NCBI RefSeq assembly: GCF_000384295.1
Contig: NZ_KB913037.1
Span: 5,328,822 to 5,392,821, forward strand
DNA: 64,000 nucleotides
Direction of reading: 5' to 3'
Source: Amycolatopsis balhimycina FH 1894
Lineage (GTDB): Bacteria; Actinomycetota; Actinomycetes; Mycobacteriales; Pseudonocardiaceae
Below are positions 44,751-53,217 of this stretch, piece after piece. The translations under genes and the position numbers were made by a program. The notes beneath the pieces were generated by a model, which was not told the origin of the DNA, did not search any database, and saw only the letters and a list, made by a program, of their open reading frames with translations. How positions within the stretch are numbered: position 1 is the first letter of the stretch; the number at the start of each line of letters is the position of its first letter.

Positions 44751-46055
44751 ATGACGCCAGCTCGGATCGTGGTGGTAGGAACCGGTTACGTCGGCTTGAC
44801 CACGGGGGCCTGCCTGGCCAGTCTGGGGCATTACGTCACCTGCGTGGACGTCGACCGCGCGAAGGTCTCCCGCTTGGCGGCCGGCCGCGTCGACATCCTC
44901 GAACCGGGCTTGGCCGATCTGGTCACCCGCGGGATCGCGGCCGGGCGCCTGCAGTTCGTCGTCGGCGCGCGGGACGCGGTCCGCACCGCGCAGGCAGTGT
45001 TCCTCTGCGTGCCGACGCCGATGGGGGCCGGCGGCTCCGCGGACCTGCGCGCGGTCGAGGCCGTGGCCGCCGAAATCGGCGACGTCCTGCCCACCGGCTG
45101 CGCGCTGGTCACCAAGTCGACCGTGCCCGTCGGCACGTCGAAGCGGATCCAGGAGATGGTCGGCCGGACCGACGTGCCGGTGGTGTCGAACCCCGAGTTC
45201 CTCCGCGAAGGCACCGCGGTCGCGGACTTCCTCGGCCCCGACCGGATCGTCGTCGGTTCCGACGAACTCGCGGCCGCGCGCTGGGTAGGCGAGCTGTACG
45301 CCGAGCTCGACGCCCCTGTCGTCGTCGCCGACGCGGCGAGCGCCGAATTGGTCAAGTACGCCGCGAACTGCTACCTCGCGCTGAAGCTCTCCTACGTCAA
45401 CTCGATCGCCGAGCTGTGCGAACGCCTCGGCGCGGACATCAACCTCGTCACCGAGGGCATGGGCTACGACCGGCGCATCGGCCGGACCTTCCTCAAGCCC
45501 GGCCCCGGCTGGGGCGGCTCTTGCCTGCCGAAGGACACCAGTGCGCTGGTCAAGGTCGCCGAGTCGGTCAACTACGACTTCCGCATGCTGACCTCGGCCA
45601 TCGACGAGAACATCGCCCAGCGCGACCGGATCGTCGCCAAGATCGCCGGCGCGGTCGGCGGGACGCTGGCGGGCGCCCGGATCGGCGTGCTCGGCCTGGC
45701 CTTCAAGGCGGGCACGAACGACCTGCGCGACTCGCCCGCGCTCGCGGTGGCCTCGGTGCTGTGCGCGCTGGGCGCCGAACTGATCGCCTACGACCCGGCC
45801 GTCGACGGCGAGATCGCCGGGATGACCGTCGTCGACGACGCCTACCAGGTCGCGAAGGACGCGGACGCCGTCGTCGTGCTGACCGAGTGGGCCGAGTTCA
45901 AGCACCTCGACTGGGCCGCGATGGCCGAGCTGATGGACGGCATCGACGTCGTCGACACGCGCAACCTGCTGGACCCGCGGGTGATCGTGGATGCCGGGCT
46001 GTCCTGGCAGGGTGTCGGACGGCCGCGGGCGGCGGCGCGCATCAAGGTCGCTTGA
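44751..46055 (+). CDS. UDP-glucose/GDP-mannose dehydrogenase family protein (UDP-glucose 6-dehydrogenase)
   Basis: A 434-residue NAD-dependent sugar-nucleotide oxidase that makes UDP-glucuronate. The N-terminal Rossmann is IVVVGTGYVGLTTGACLA; next come FLCVPTPMG, TKSTVPVGTS, NPEFLREGTAVADFLGPDR, and the catalytic Cys258 in GWGGSCLPKDT. The C-terminal domain has GLAFKAGTNDLRDSPA. It may supply uronic acid to envelope glycans. No ribosome site is clear at ATG 44751. The next gene starts 115 nt on. Confidence 0.93.
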   Translation: MTPARIVVVGTGYVGLTTGACLASLGHYVTCVDVDRAKVSRLAAGRVDILEPGLADLVTRGIAAGRLQFVVGARDAVRTAQAVFLCVPTPMGAGGSADLRAVEAVAAEIGDVLPTGCALVTKSTVPVGTSKRIQEMVGRTDVPVVSNPEFLREGTAVADFLGPDRIVVGSDELAAARWVGELYAELDAPVVVADAASAELVKYAANCYLALKLSYVNSIAELCERLGADINLVTEGMGYDRRIGRTFLKPGPGWGGSCLPKDTSALVKVAESVNYDFRMLTSAIDENIAQRDRIVAKIAGAVGGTLAGARIGVLGLAFKAGTNDLRDSPALAVASVLCALGAELIAYDPAVDGEIAGMTVVDDAYQVAKDADAVVVLTEWAEFKHLDWAAMAELMDGIDVVDTRNLLDPRVIVDAGLSWQGVGRPRAAARIKVA

Positions 46056-46170
46056 AAAAGCACTGCTTGACGCGTCGATCTTGGCTAAGGTGATCGGCAC
46101 GGCATCGCGTGTCGGTCACCGGCTGGGTGAGGCATGGAGGTGGCGGGAGTGCCCCGGAGGCATTTCAACC

Positions 46171-46587
46171 GTGTCAGTATCCGTTTCCGTTGAATTGAAC
46201 CATTTGATCGTCCCGTCCCGGAACAACCGGGAATCCGCCGAATTCCTGGCGAACCTGCTCGGCCTCGAAGTCGGGGAGGAATGGGGTCCGTTCATCCCCG
46301 TCGAGACGCGCAACGGCGTCCGGCTGGACTTCGCGACCATCCCCGAAGAGGACCTGCGCCTGCAGCACTACTGCTTCCTGATCCCGGAGGACGACTTCGA
46401 CGCCGTCTTCGCGCGGCTCGTCGAAACGGGCGTGACCTACCACGCCGACCCGATGGGAAAGCAGCTCGGCGAAATCAACCACAACCACGGTGGCCGTGGC
46501 GTCTATTTCCTCGATCCCGGCGGGAACGGGATGGAAATCATCACGCAGCCGTACGAGCCGGAGCGGCGGCGTCCGTCGTCCTGGTAA
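46171..46587 (+). CDS. VOC (glyoxalase/dioxygenase-fold) family protein
   Basis: A 138-residue single-unit VOC protein with two beta-alpha-beta-beta-beta modules. Potential metal ligands are His11 (ELNHLIVPS), His in LQHYCFLI, and Glu in GNGMEIITQPY, as in catechol-dioxygenase-like members. GTG 46171 is chosen; GGAGG lies 10 nt upstream, and the protein then begins at the first strand. The substrate is unknown. Confidence 0.85.
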   Translation: MSVSVSVELNHLIVPSRNNRESAEFLANLLGLEVGEEWGPFIPVETRNGVRLDFATIPEEDLRLQHYCFLIPEDDFDAVFARLVETGVTYHADPMGKQLGEINHNHGGRGVYFLDPGGNGMEIITQPYEPERRRPSSW

Positions 46588-46619
46588 GCGCTGTCTGGTA
46601 GAAGTTCCTTAGCAATGCG

Positions 46620-46625
46620 TACTAT
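46620..46625 (+). promoter_or_regulatory. Candidate -10 element for leaderless mRNA
   Basis: TACTAT (TANNNT) ends 6 nt before ATG 46632; no Shine-Dalgarno is present. Confidence 0.55.
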
Positions 46626-46631
46626 CGGGTC

Positions 46632-48398
46632 ATGTTCACGACGAGGCCGGAGCTCGCCGGCACCTTCGGGATGGTGGCATCGACGCACTGGCTGGCTTCG
46701 GCCACCGGGATGGCGGTGCTGGAAGACGGCGGCAACGCGTTCGACGCGGCGGTCGCGGCCGGTTTCGTCCTGCAGGTCGCCGAGCCGCACCTGTGCGGCC
46801 CGGCGGGCCAGGTGCCCGGCCTTTTCGTGACGGCGGACGATCCGACCCCGCGGGCGCTGGCGAGCCAAGGGCCGTCGCCCGCGGGGGCCACGCACGAGCA
46901 TTTCGCCTCGCTGGGATTGACCATGATCCCGGGCAGCGGCCTGCTCCCGGCGACCGTCCCGGGCGCCTGGGACGGCTGGCTCCTGCTGCTTCGCGACTAC
47001 GGCACGAAGTCGCTTCGCGAAGTGCTGAAGTACGCGATCGGCTATGCGCGCAACGGCGTCCCGCTGGTGTCGCGAGTCGGCGACACCATCCGCGCGGTCG
47101 AGCGGCTGTTCGTCGAGCACTGGCCGACGTCGGCCGGGTTGTGGCTGCCGGACGGCAAGCCCGCGTCCGGCCTGCACCGGAACCCTGCGCTGGCCGGCAC
47201 GTGGGAGCGGCTCCTGCGGGAGGCCGAGTCCGTCACCGGGCGCGAAGCGCAGCTCGACGCCGGACGTCGTGCCTGGTCACAGGGGTTTGTCGCGGAGGCG
47301 ATCGACGAGTTCTGCCGGACCGCGTTCCGCGACGACTCCGGCCGCGACCACGCGGGCCTGCTGACCGCCGACGACCTGGCGTCGTGGTCGGCGTCGTACG
47401 AGGACCCGGCGTTCGCCGACGTCGGCGACTGGCGCCTCGTCAAGATGGGCGGTTGGACGCAGGGGCCGGCGCTGCTGCAGCAGGCACTGTTGCTGCACGG
47501 CTTCCGGGACGAGCTGTCTTATGTGGACGGAGTGCCGTCGGAGCGCACGGTGCACCTGTCGGTCGAAGCGGCGAAGCTGGCCTTCGCGGACCGCGAGGCG
47601 TGGTACGGCGACACCGACGTGCCCTTGGACGTGCTGCTCTCGCCGTCGTACACCGCCGCGCGACGCGCTCTGATCACCGATACGGCGTCGCCCGACCTTC
47701 GCCCCGGCGACGCTCGGGGACCGGCGCGGCTTCCGGCGCTCCTGGACTCCCTGCAAGGCGTCCAGGTGGAAGGCGGCGCGACGGGCGAGCCGACGGTCGG
47801 CCCCCAGGGCCGGACGCGCGGCGACACGGTCCACCTCGACGTCGTCGACGCGGCGGGCAACCTGGTGTCGCTGACGCCGTCGGGCGGTTGGCTGCAGTCG
47901 AGCCCGGCGATCCCCTCGCTGGGCTTCTGCCTGGACTCGCGGGGGCAGATGTTCTGGCTGGAGCAGGGCCTGCCGAACTCCCTGGCCCCGCGCAAGCGCC
48001 CGCGCATCACGCTGTCGCCGTCGCTGGCCCTGCGCGACGGCGTCCCGGCGCTGGCGTTCGGCACACCGGGCGGTGACCAGCAGGACCAGTGGCAGCTGTG
48101 CTTCTGGCTCGCGCACGTCTACGGCGGCCTGAACCTCCAGGAGTCGATCGACTCGCCGGCCTGGCACACGAACGCGTTCCCGAGTTCCTTCTACCCGCGT
48201 TCGTGGGCTCCGCGCGAGCTGGTGGTGGAGTCACGCCTCGGAACGTCCACTTTGGACGGACTGCGGGCGCGAGGCCACGCCGTGGTCGACGCGGGCGACT
48301 GGGCTTTGGGCCGGCTCTCGGCGGTCTCCCGCTCTGACGGCCTGCTCCGAGCGGCGGCGAACGCCCGGGGCATGCAGGGCTACGCGGCCGGCCGCTAG
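46632..48398 (+). CDS. Gamma-glutamyltransferase family Ntn-hydrolase
   Basis: A 588-residue enzyme. The N-terminal MVASTHWLASATGMAVLEDGGNAFDAAVAAGFVL and HLCGPAGQVPGLF are typical. Self-cleavage should occur before Thr399 in RGDTVHLDVVDAAGNLVSLTPSGGW, which becomes the nucleophile of the small subunit. No signal peptide is present, unusual for glutathione-type GGTs, so it is likely cytosolic and may act on a different acyl donor (GGT-like acylases). The C-terminal FGTPGGDQQDQWQL is the conserved glycine loop. It overlaps the next, convergent gene by 4 nt. Confidence 0.9.
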   Translation: MFTTRPELAGTFGMVASTHWLASATGMAVLEDGGNAFDAAVAAGFVLQVAEPHLCGPAGQVPGLFVTADDPTPRALASQGPSPAGATHEHFASLGLTMIPGSGLLPATVPGAWDGWLLLLRDYGTKSLREVLKYAIGYARNGVPLVSRVGDTIRAVERLFVEHWPTSAGLWLPDGKPASGLHRNPALAGTWERLLREAESVTGREAQLDAGRRAWSQGFVAEAIDEFCRTAFRDDSGRDHAGLLTADDLASWSASYEDPAFADVGDWRLVKMGGWTQGPALLQQALLLHGFRDELSYVDGVPSERTVHLSVEAAKLAFADREAWYGDTDVPLDVLLSPSYTAARRALITDTASPDLRPGDARGPARLPALLDSLQGVQVEGGATGEPTVGPQGRTRGDTVHLDVVDAAGNLVSLTPSGGWLQSSPAIPSLGFCLDSRGQMFWLEQGLPNSLAPRKRPRITLSPSLALRDGVPALAFGTPGGDQQDQWQLCFWLAHVYGGLNLQESIDSPAWHTNAFPSSFYPRSWAPRELVVESRLGTSTLDGLRARGHAVVDAGDWALGRLSAVSRSDGLLRAAANARGMQGYAAGR

Positions 48399-48790
48399 AG
48401 CGTCAGCGACGCCCAGCCACCGCCCTCGGCGAGCAAGGTACGCACGCCGAGGGCGTGCTCGGCGAACCCGGCGAGATCGCCGTGCAGCAGCGCCAGCCGT
48501 TCACCGTCGAGGGGCGTGGTGTCGCCCGACCACAGCTCCCGGACCCAGCAGGCGGCCGGGTGCAGGGACCTGACGAGCCTGGCCACCTCGGCCTCGGCCG
48601 ACCCACCCGCGGCCAGGTACCCGGCGAGGACTTCGTCGCAGGCTTGAAGCAGTTCCTGAAGCCCACGCACGGCTTCGTCCGGAGTGCCGTCCCAGTCCGG
48701 CCGGGGCCACACCGACGAGCCGAGCTCGAGCCACAACCGCCACCCCGCGGTCAGCTCGTCTTGGTCACGCGGCACCCATTGCCCGGCCAT
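48395..48790 (-). CDS. Hypothetical protein
   Basis: A 131-residue, acidic, Leu/Trp-rich soluble protein with many aromatic and Leu residues (GWRLWLELGSSVWPRPDWDG, ACWVRELWSGDTTP), likely all-helical. No recognised domain, signal peptide or membrane segment. Its stop overlaps the GGT stop (TAG) on the other strand. No clear operon partner or ribosome site. Confidence 0.65.
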   Translation of the reverse strand: MAGQWVPRDQDELTAGWRLWLELGSSVWPRPDWDGTPDEAVRGLQELLQACDEVLAGYLAAGGSAEAEVARLVRSLHPAACWVRELWSGDTTPLDGERLALLHGDLAGFAEHALGVRTLLAEGGGWASLTL

Positions 48791-48836
48791 GTCTTCGAGT
48801 GTGCGCCCGAAGGCACGGCCCGGCGGATGGGATTCG

Positions 48837-49721
48837 TCACTTCGCGGGCCGCTCCCAGAGCCAGAACTCGATGCCCTGGTTGTCGGTGCAGTCGGCAGTC
48901 GTGCCGTACGGGTGGTTCTCGACTTCGCCCGCCTCGCCGCCCTGTTCGCGCACGCGCCCCAGTGCCGCTTCGAGGTTGTCGACCGCGTACATCAGCTTCC
49001 AGCCGACCTGGCGGTCGCCGGCCCACAGGCCGCCCTCGAGGCCGGGGCCCGAGAATCCCCACGCGTCCGTGGTCGAACCCGGGGAGAACTGCCAGCCCAG
49101 GACCGCGCCGTAGAACGCCTTCGCCGGCTCGGCCTCCGGGACCTGGAACGTGAAGTACATCGCCTCGCCGTGTCGCGCCGGCTTCGGGCCCGCGGCCGGG
49201 GACGCCGCCTGGGACACCAGCCAGCGCTGGCCGAACGGATCGCGGAACGAGCCGCCTCGGCCGTACGGCGAGTCGCTCACCGCGCGGATCAGCGTCGCAC
49301 CCCGTTCCAGTGCGCGGGCCACGCTGGTGTCGACGTCCGGGACCTCCACCCGCACCGACGCGCCACCCTCGCGTGGTGCCACGTGCCCGATCTCGGGGTA
49401 CTCCTCGGCGAGCATCAGCACGGCGTCGCCGATGGCCAGCTCCGCGTGCCCGATCCGGCCGTCGTCCATCAGGATCGGGTCGCCGCGGCGCACCGCGCCG
49501 AAGACCTCGACGTAGAAGTCGAGCGCGGCACGGGCATCGGAAACGGCCAGGTACGGGGTAAGCGAACGCAGTTCCGCATGGGTCGCAGGGGCTTCGGTGG
49601 TCGTCATATCGGCTCCGTTCAAGATCAGGCGACGCAGGTCGCCGCGCAGTTCGGCGGCGAAGTCCGGGTCGGGCGCGACCCGCTCGGAGGGACGGCGAAG
49701 CGCGTCGAAAGGCTCAGGCAT
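48837..49721 (-). CDS. VOC family protein of an ECF sigma operon
   Basis: A 294-residue protein with two VOC modules (about 55-175 and 185-290): LRSLTPYLAVSDARAALDFYVEVFGA, VEVPDVDTSVARALERGATL, MYFTFQVPEAEPAKAFYGAVLGWQF and DNQGIEFWLWERP. The first 40 residues (MPEPFDALRRPSERVAPDPDF, then AAELRGDLRRLI) are not part of the fold and resemble the sigma-linked N-terminal tail seen in proteins partnering ECF factors. GGAGGG stands before ATG 49721, which overlaps the sigma gene by 8 nt. Ligand unknown. Confidence 0.87.
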   Translation of the reverse strand: MPEPFDALRRPSERVAPDPDFAAELRGDLRRLILNGADMTTTEAPATHAELRSLTPYLAVSDARAALDFYVEVFGAVRRGDPILMDDGRIGHAELAIGDAVLMLAEEYPEIGHVAPREGGASVRVEVPDVDTSVARALERGATLIRAVSDSPYGRGGSFRDPFGQRWLVSQAASPAAGPKPARHGEAMYFTFQVPEAEPAKAFYGAVLGWQFSPGSTTDAWGFSGPGLEGGLWAGDRQVGWKLMYAVDNLEAALGRVREQGGEAGEVENHPYGTTADCTDNQGIEFWLWERPAK

Positions 49722-50238
49722 CGCGACCCTCCTTCTCTTCGTAGGAACGCCGGAACGCGGCACGGGCCCGCACGAGCAACGCCTCGGTCGCGTGCACGCT
49801 GCGCCCCAGGTGGCCGGCGACCTCGGGCACGCCGAGGCCGTCGACGTACCGCAGGGTCAGCGCGGCCCGGTGGTGCGGCCCGAGGGATTCGAGCACCTGT
49901 CTCGCGCGCAGGGCGTCGAGCTGCTCGTCCCACGGATCCTGGACGTCCGGCTCGCTGTCGTGGACGAGCCGCAGCCCGCGTTCCTCACGTTCTTTGCGCC
50001 GCCAGTGGTCGGCGAGCTTGTGCCGGGCGACGCCGATCAGCCACCCGGTGCTCACTGGAGGTGCGTACTCCTTGCGACAGGCGGCGACCGCCCCGAGGAA
50101 CGTCTCGGAAGTGAGCTCCTCGGCGAGCGTGCGGTCACCGCACCGGGACAGCAGGTACCCGTAGACCTCCGGCAGCGCGGTCTCGTAGAGCTCGAGCAGC
50201 GCGAAGGCCGGGTCCGGTCGTACCCGAGGTTCCGTCAC
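49714..50238 (-). CDS. RNA polymerase ECF-type sigma-70 factor
   Basis: A 174-residue sigma factor. Region 2 spans about 12-85 (LYETALPEVYGYLLSRCGDRTLAEELTSETFLGAV, GWLIGVARHKLADHWRRKEREERG). Region 4 is at about 115-165 (LESLGPHHRAALTLRYVDGLGVPEVAGHLGRSVHATEALLVRARAAFRRSY). GTG start. It is coupled by 8 nt to the VOC gene, and is the second sigma/partner pair in this window with that exact overlap length. Confidence 0.92.
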   Translation of the reverse strand: MTEPRVRPDPAFALLELYETALPEVYGYLLSRCGDRTLAEELTSETFLGAVAACRKEYAPPVSTGWLIGVARHKLADHWRRKEREERGLRLVHDSEPDVQDPWDEQLDALRARQVLESLGPHHRAALTLRYVDGLGVPEVAGHLGRSVHATEALLVRARAAFRRSYEEKEGRDA

Positions 50239-50242
50239 ACCC

Positions 50243-50602
50243 TCATCGTCGCCTGGCGGAGGCTTTCTCCGACGGGTGAACTTCAGGTTTTTTCGGCGGC
50301 CAGTTCACCCGGATGGTGACAACGTGGTCCCGCCGCCCGGGAGAGAGCCGGTAGACGCTGACGAGAAAGGTCCCCGCCCGCGCACGCTTGCGGGACAGGT
50401 AGTCGTGCGCGCAGGCGGTCCCGTACCGGACGGTCCAGCCCTCGTACCGCTCACTGCGGTGCTCCAGGACGAACCCCATGTCGTCGACGAGTTCGGTGTA
50501 TTCGTGCACCCGCTCCCCGGGCGTGACCTCACGCCGGTACTCGAGTTCGTGGGGATAGCCGTACCTGTCCATGACCTGCAGGTTCTCGACGCAAGTCGGC
50601 AC
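50243..50602 (-). CDS. Hypothetical protein, small cytosolic
   Basis: A 119-residue soluble, charged protein with strand-rich segments (MDRYGYPHELEYRREVTPGERVHEYTELVDDMGFVLEHRSERYEGW). It ends in a basic tail. GTG 50602 or ATG 50572 could start it; the second begins MDRYGYPHE and seems equally good. It ends 4 nt before the sigma start on the same strand, so it could lead that operon. No known domain. Confidence 0.55.
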   Translation of the reverse strand: MPTCVENLQVMDRYGYPHELEYRREVTPGERVHEYTELVDDMGFVLEHRSERYEGWTVRYGTACAHDYLSRKRARAGTFLVSVYRLSPGRRDHVVTIRVNWPPKKPEVHPSEKASARRR

Positions 50603-50681
50603 GACGCCGCCTGCACACGGGAATCCCGTTTCGGACTGCCCGGCCTACGATTCGTGGTTGATCGACAGCGAGGGGTGAACC

Positions 50682-51503
50682 ATGGATCGGCCGATCAAGC
50701 CGAACTACCGGCGACGCCAGCTCGGCCGCACCTTGCGCAAGCTACGCGAGGCGGCCGGGCTGAGCCAAGAGGAAGCGGGCACACCGCTGCGGTTCTCGAC
50801 ATCGAAGATGAGCCGCATCGAGCAGGGGTACATCCCCGGCTACAACGACTTCCTCGCGCTGCTCGACCGGTACGGGATCATCAGCTCGGACTACGACGAG
50901 TACGTGCGGATGTTCGACTACGCCAAGGAGAAGGGCTGGTGGCACGCCTTCGGGCTGAGCGATCGCGGTTTCGTGAGCGTCGAGGCCGAGGCTTCGTGGA
51001 TCAAGACTTACGGGCTCGGCTTCATTCCGGGCCTGCTGCAGACCGAGGCTTACATGCGCGAGACCTTCGCCGGAGCGCGTGACCCGCTTGATGGGCCCCG
51101 GCTGGAAAATCGGGTGCAGGTCCGATTGCGGCGCCAGCACCGCCTCACCGAAGAGCGGCCGCTGGAACTGCACGCGATCGTCGACGAGACCGCCTTGCTG
51201 CGCAATCCGTGTGACGCTGCGCAGTTGCGGCAGTTGATCGAGCGCTCGCACCTGCCGAATGTCCGGCTTCAGGTGATCCCGCAGAAGGTCGGCTCGCACG
51301 ACGGTCTCTACAGCAACTTCATCATCGCCGGGTTTCCCGAACGGTCCGAGCCGGATCTCGCTTACCTCGAATACGGCTTCGGGTCGCTGCAGATCGAAAA
51401 GGAGGCCGAGGTCAGCGCTGCTAGGCTGACGTTCGAGCATCTCGCCGATCTCGCGTTGGACGATGGCGACTCTCGTGCGCTTGTCGAGCGGATGATCACC
51501 TGA
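50682..51503 (+). CDS. XRE-family regulator with DUF5753 domain
   Basis: A 273-residue regulator of the WhiJ-like group. HTH at about 10-65 (LGRTLRKLREAAGLSQEEAGTPLRFSTSKMSRIEQGYIPGYNDFLALLDRYG). The DUF5753 domain is at about 90-270 (FIPGLLQTEAYMRETF, RQHRLTEERPLELHAIVDETALLR, VRLQVIPQKVGSHDGLYSNFIIAGFPE). It is paired with the DUF397 gene 15 nt on. Such pairs are common in actinomycetes and have been linked to development and antibiotic control in Streptomyces. Confidence 0.92.
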   Translation: MDRPIKPNYRRRQLGRTLRKLREAAGLSQEEAGTPLRFSTSKMSRIEQGYIPGYNDFLALLDRYGIISSDYDEYVRMFDYAKEKGWWHAFGLSDRGFVSVEAEASWIKTYGLGFIPGLLQTEAYMRETFAGARDPLDGPRLENRVQVRLRRQHRLTEERPLELHAIVDETALLRNPCDAAQLRQLIERSHLPNVRLQVIPQKVGSHDGLYSNFIIAGFPERSEPDLAYLEYGFGSLQIEKEAEVSAARLTFEHLADLALDDGDSRALVERMIT

Positions 51504-51518
51504 ACGGAAGGGCGCGCT

Positions 51519-51719
51519 GTGGAACGGTGGCGGAAAAGCAGCTATAGCGGCGGTTCCGGTGAGAACGGCAACTGTGTCGAGGTGGCCTTCACCCGCGAAG
51601 CCATCGCCACCCGTGACTCGAAAGCCCCGGCGGCCGGGGCACTCGAGGTGCCACCGGCCGCATGGTCCGCCTTCCTCACCACCATCACCCCCGGGGGTCC
51701 GGCAACCGCCGCCCGGTGA
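51519..51719 (+). CDS. DUF397 domain-containing protein
   Basis: A 66-residue protein beginning ERWRKSSYSGGSGENGNCVEVA, the hallmark of DUF397, with VAIATRDSKAP and WSAFLTTI at the end. It follows the DUF5753 regulator by 15 nt and most likely modulates it. GTG start. Its 3' end overlaps the convergent MFS gene by 35 nt. Confidence 0.92.
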   Translation: MERWRKSSYSGGSGENGNCVEVAFTREAIATRDSKAPAAGALEVPPAAWSAFLTTITPGGPATAAR

Positions 51720-53115
51720 TCGCGACCACCGTCGCCAGCACCGCGATCAGCCCGATCACCACCGCGAACGCGTCCCGAGCCCCCATCGCGCCCGGCGCCG
51801 ACAGTGCCGCGTACAAACTCCCCAGCGTCGCGACACCCAGCGCCAGCGACGTCTGCTGATTGGTCGTCATCACGCCCGACCCGACTCCGGCCAGGTCCGT
51901 CGGCACGTGGGAGAGCACGATCCGGAACAGCGTCGTCATCGCGAGCGCGTTCCCGACGCCGATCGCCACCATCGCGGGCGCCAGATCGACGATCGTCACG
52001 TGCGGCCATGCCGCCAGCGTCGTGCACAGCAGCGTCACCATGCCGATCGCCGTGATCGCGCCGCCCACCGGGACGACCTTCTGCCCGTACCGCGTCACCA
52101 GGCGGCTGCTCAGCATCGACACCGTGAAGTACGCGACCGCCAGCGGTGTCAGCGCGGCGCCCGCGCCCAGCGGGCCGAAGTGCAGGTCGACCTGCAGCGT
52201 CATCGCGAACACGAACATGAACGAGCCGAACGCGCCGAAGAACGGGATCGCCACCATCAGCCCGCGCCGCACGCTCGGCAGCCGCATCACCGACGGCGGC
52301 AGCAGCGGCGTTCCGCCCAGCCGCTCCAGACGCCGTTCGACGTGCACGAACGCCGCGGCCGCGAAGGGTGACACCGCCAGCAGCGCGATCGACCACGCCG
52401 GCCAGCCCAGTGCGCGGCCTTCCATCAACGGCACCAGCAACGACAACAGCGTCAACGCCAGCAGCGCCGTGCCGAGCCGGTCCACGCCCAGCGGGTTGTG
52501 CGCGCGGCTTTCCGGCAGCTTGCGGGCCATCACCAGCACCACCAGGCCGATCGGCACGTTCACCAGGAAGATCGGCCGCCAGCCGGTGCCGAACACGTCG
52601 GCCGCCACCAGCGCGCCGCCGAGCAGCTGGCCGACCACCGTCGAGATGCCGCCCGTCGCGCCGTACAACCCCAGCGCGCGGGATCGCCGCTCGCCCGACG
52701 TCGTCGCCTGGATGATCGAGAGCACCTGCGGCAGCAGCAGTGCCGACGCCGCCCCCTGCGCGGCGCGGGCCACCACCAGCGTGCCGGCCGTCGGGGCGAG
52801 TCCGCAGGCCAGAGACGTCAGGGTGAACAGCCAGAGCCCGGCGAAGAACAGCCGTCGCCTGCCGAACGAGTCGCCGAGGCGGCCGCCGACCACCAGCAGC
52901 ACCGCGTACGCGATGCCGTAGGCGGCGACCACCAGTTCCAGGGTGGCGGTGGACGCGTGGAGGTCGGCATCGATCGTCGGGAGTGCGACGTTGACGATGA
53001 AGAAGTCGATGATCGGCAGCGCCGCCCCCAGCAGCACCGTGACCAGGCCGGCGGGGGTCAGTCCCGGTCGGGCCGGAGCGCCGGTCGTGATTGGCGCGAG
53101 TTGAGTCGTGGTCAT
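51685..53115 (-). CDS. MFS drug exporter, DHA2/EmrB-QacA type
   Basis: A 476-residue permease with about 14 helices. Motif A reads GGRLGDSFGRRRLF, the start has PIIDFFIVNVALPTIDADLH, and VNVPIGLVVL and LARLQG-like GAASALLLPQVLSIIQATTSGERRSRALGLYGA are typical of DHA2. The start ATG 53115 sits beside twin operators shared with the MmyB-like regulator. Likely exports a toxic or self-made compound. Confidence 0.9.
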   Translation of the reverse strand: MTTTQLAPITTGAPARPGLTPAGLVTVLLGAALPIIDFFIVNVALPTIDADLHASTATLELVVAAYGIAYAVLLVVGGRLGDSFGRRRLFFAGLWLFTLTSLACGLAPTAGTLVVARAAQGAASALLLPQVLSIIQATTSGERRSRALGLYGATGGISTVVGQLLGGALVAADVFGTGWRPIFLVNVPIGLVVLVMARKLPESRAHNPLGVDRLGTALLALTLLSLLVPLMEGRALGWPAWSIALLAVSPFAAAAFVHVERRLERLGGTPLLPPSVMRLPSVRRGLMVAIPFFGAFGSFMFVFAMTLQVDLHFGPLGAGAALTPLAVAYFTVSMLSSRLVTRYGQKVVPVGGAITAIGMVTLLCTTLAAWPHVTIVDLAPAMVAIGVGNALAMTTLFRIVLSHVPTDLAGVGSGVMTTNQQTSLALGVATLGSLYAALSAPGAMGARDAFAVVIGLIAVLATVVAITGRRLPDPRG

Positions 53116-53140
53116 GACTACTACGATCGGCCTCGACTGA

Positions 53141-53193
53141 ACCTGGTACCAGTTGCTGTTTATCCGGGTATTGGCCACTACCTGGTACCAGTT
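53141..53193. promoter_or_regulatory. Twin identical operators between MFS and MmyB-like regulator
   Basis: ACCTGGTACCAGTT occurs exactly at 53141-53154 and 53180-53193, each holding the palindrome CTGGTACCAG; the centres are 39 bp apart, near 3.7 helical turns. The pair covers the divergent promoters. Confidence 0.8.
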
Positions 53194-53217
53194 TCGGCGG
53201 CGTGTCATCCTGGCACC

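Noticed and set aside
46056..46170. TTGACG-type promoter before the VOC gene
   Set aside because: The only TA-rich -10-like hexamer is 13 nt away, too short for a standard promoter.
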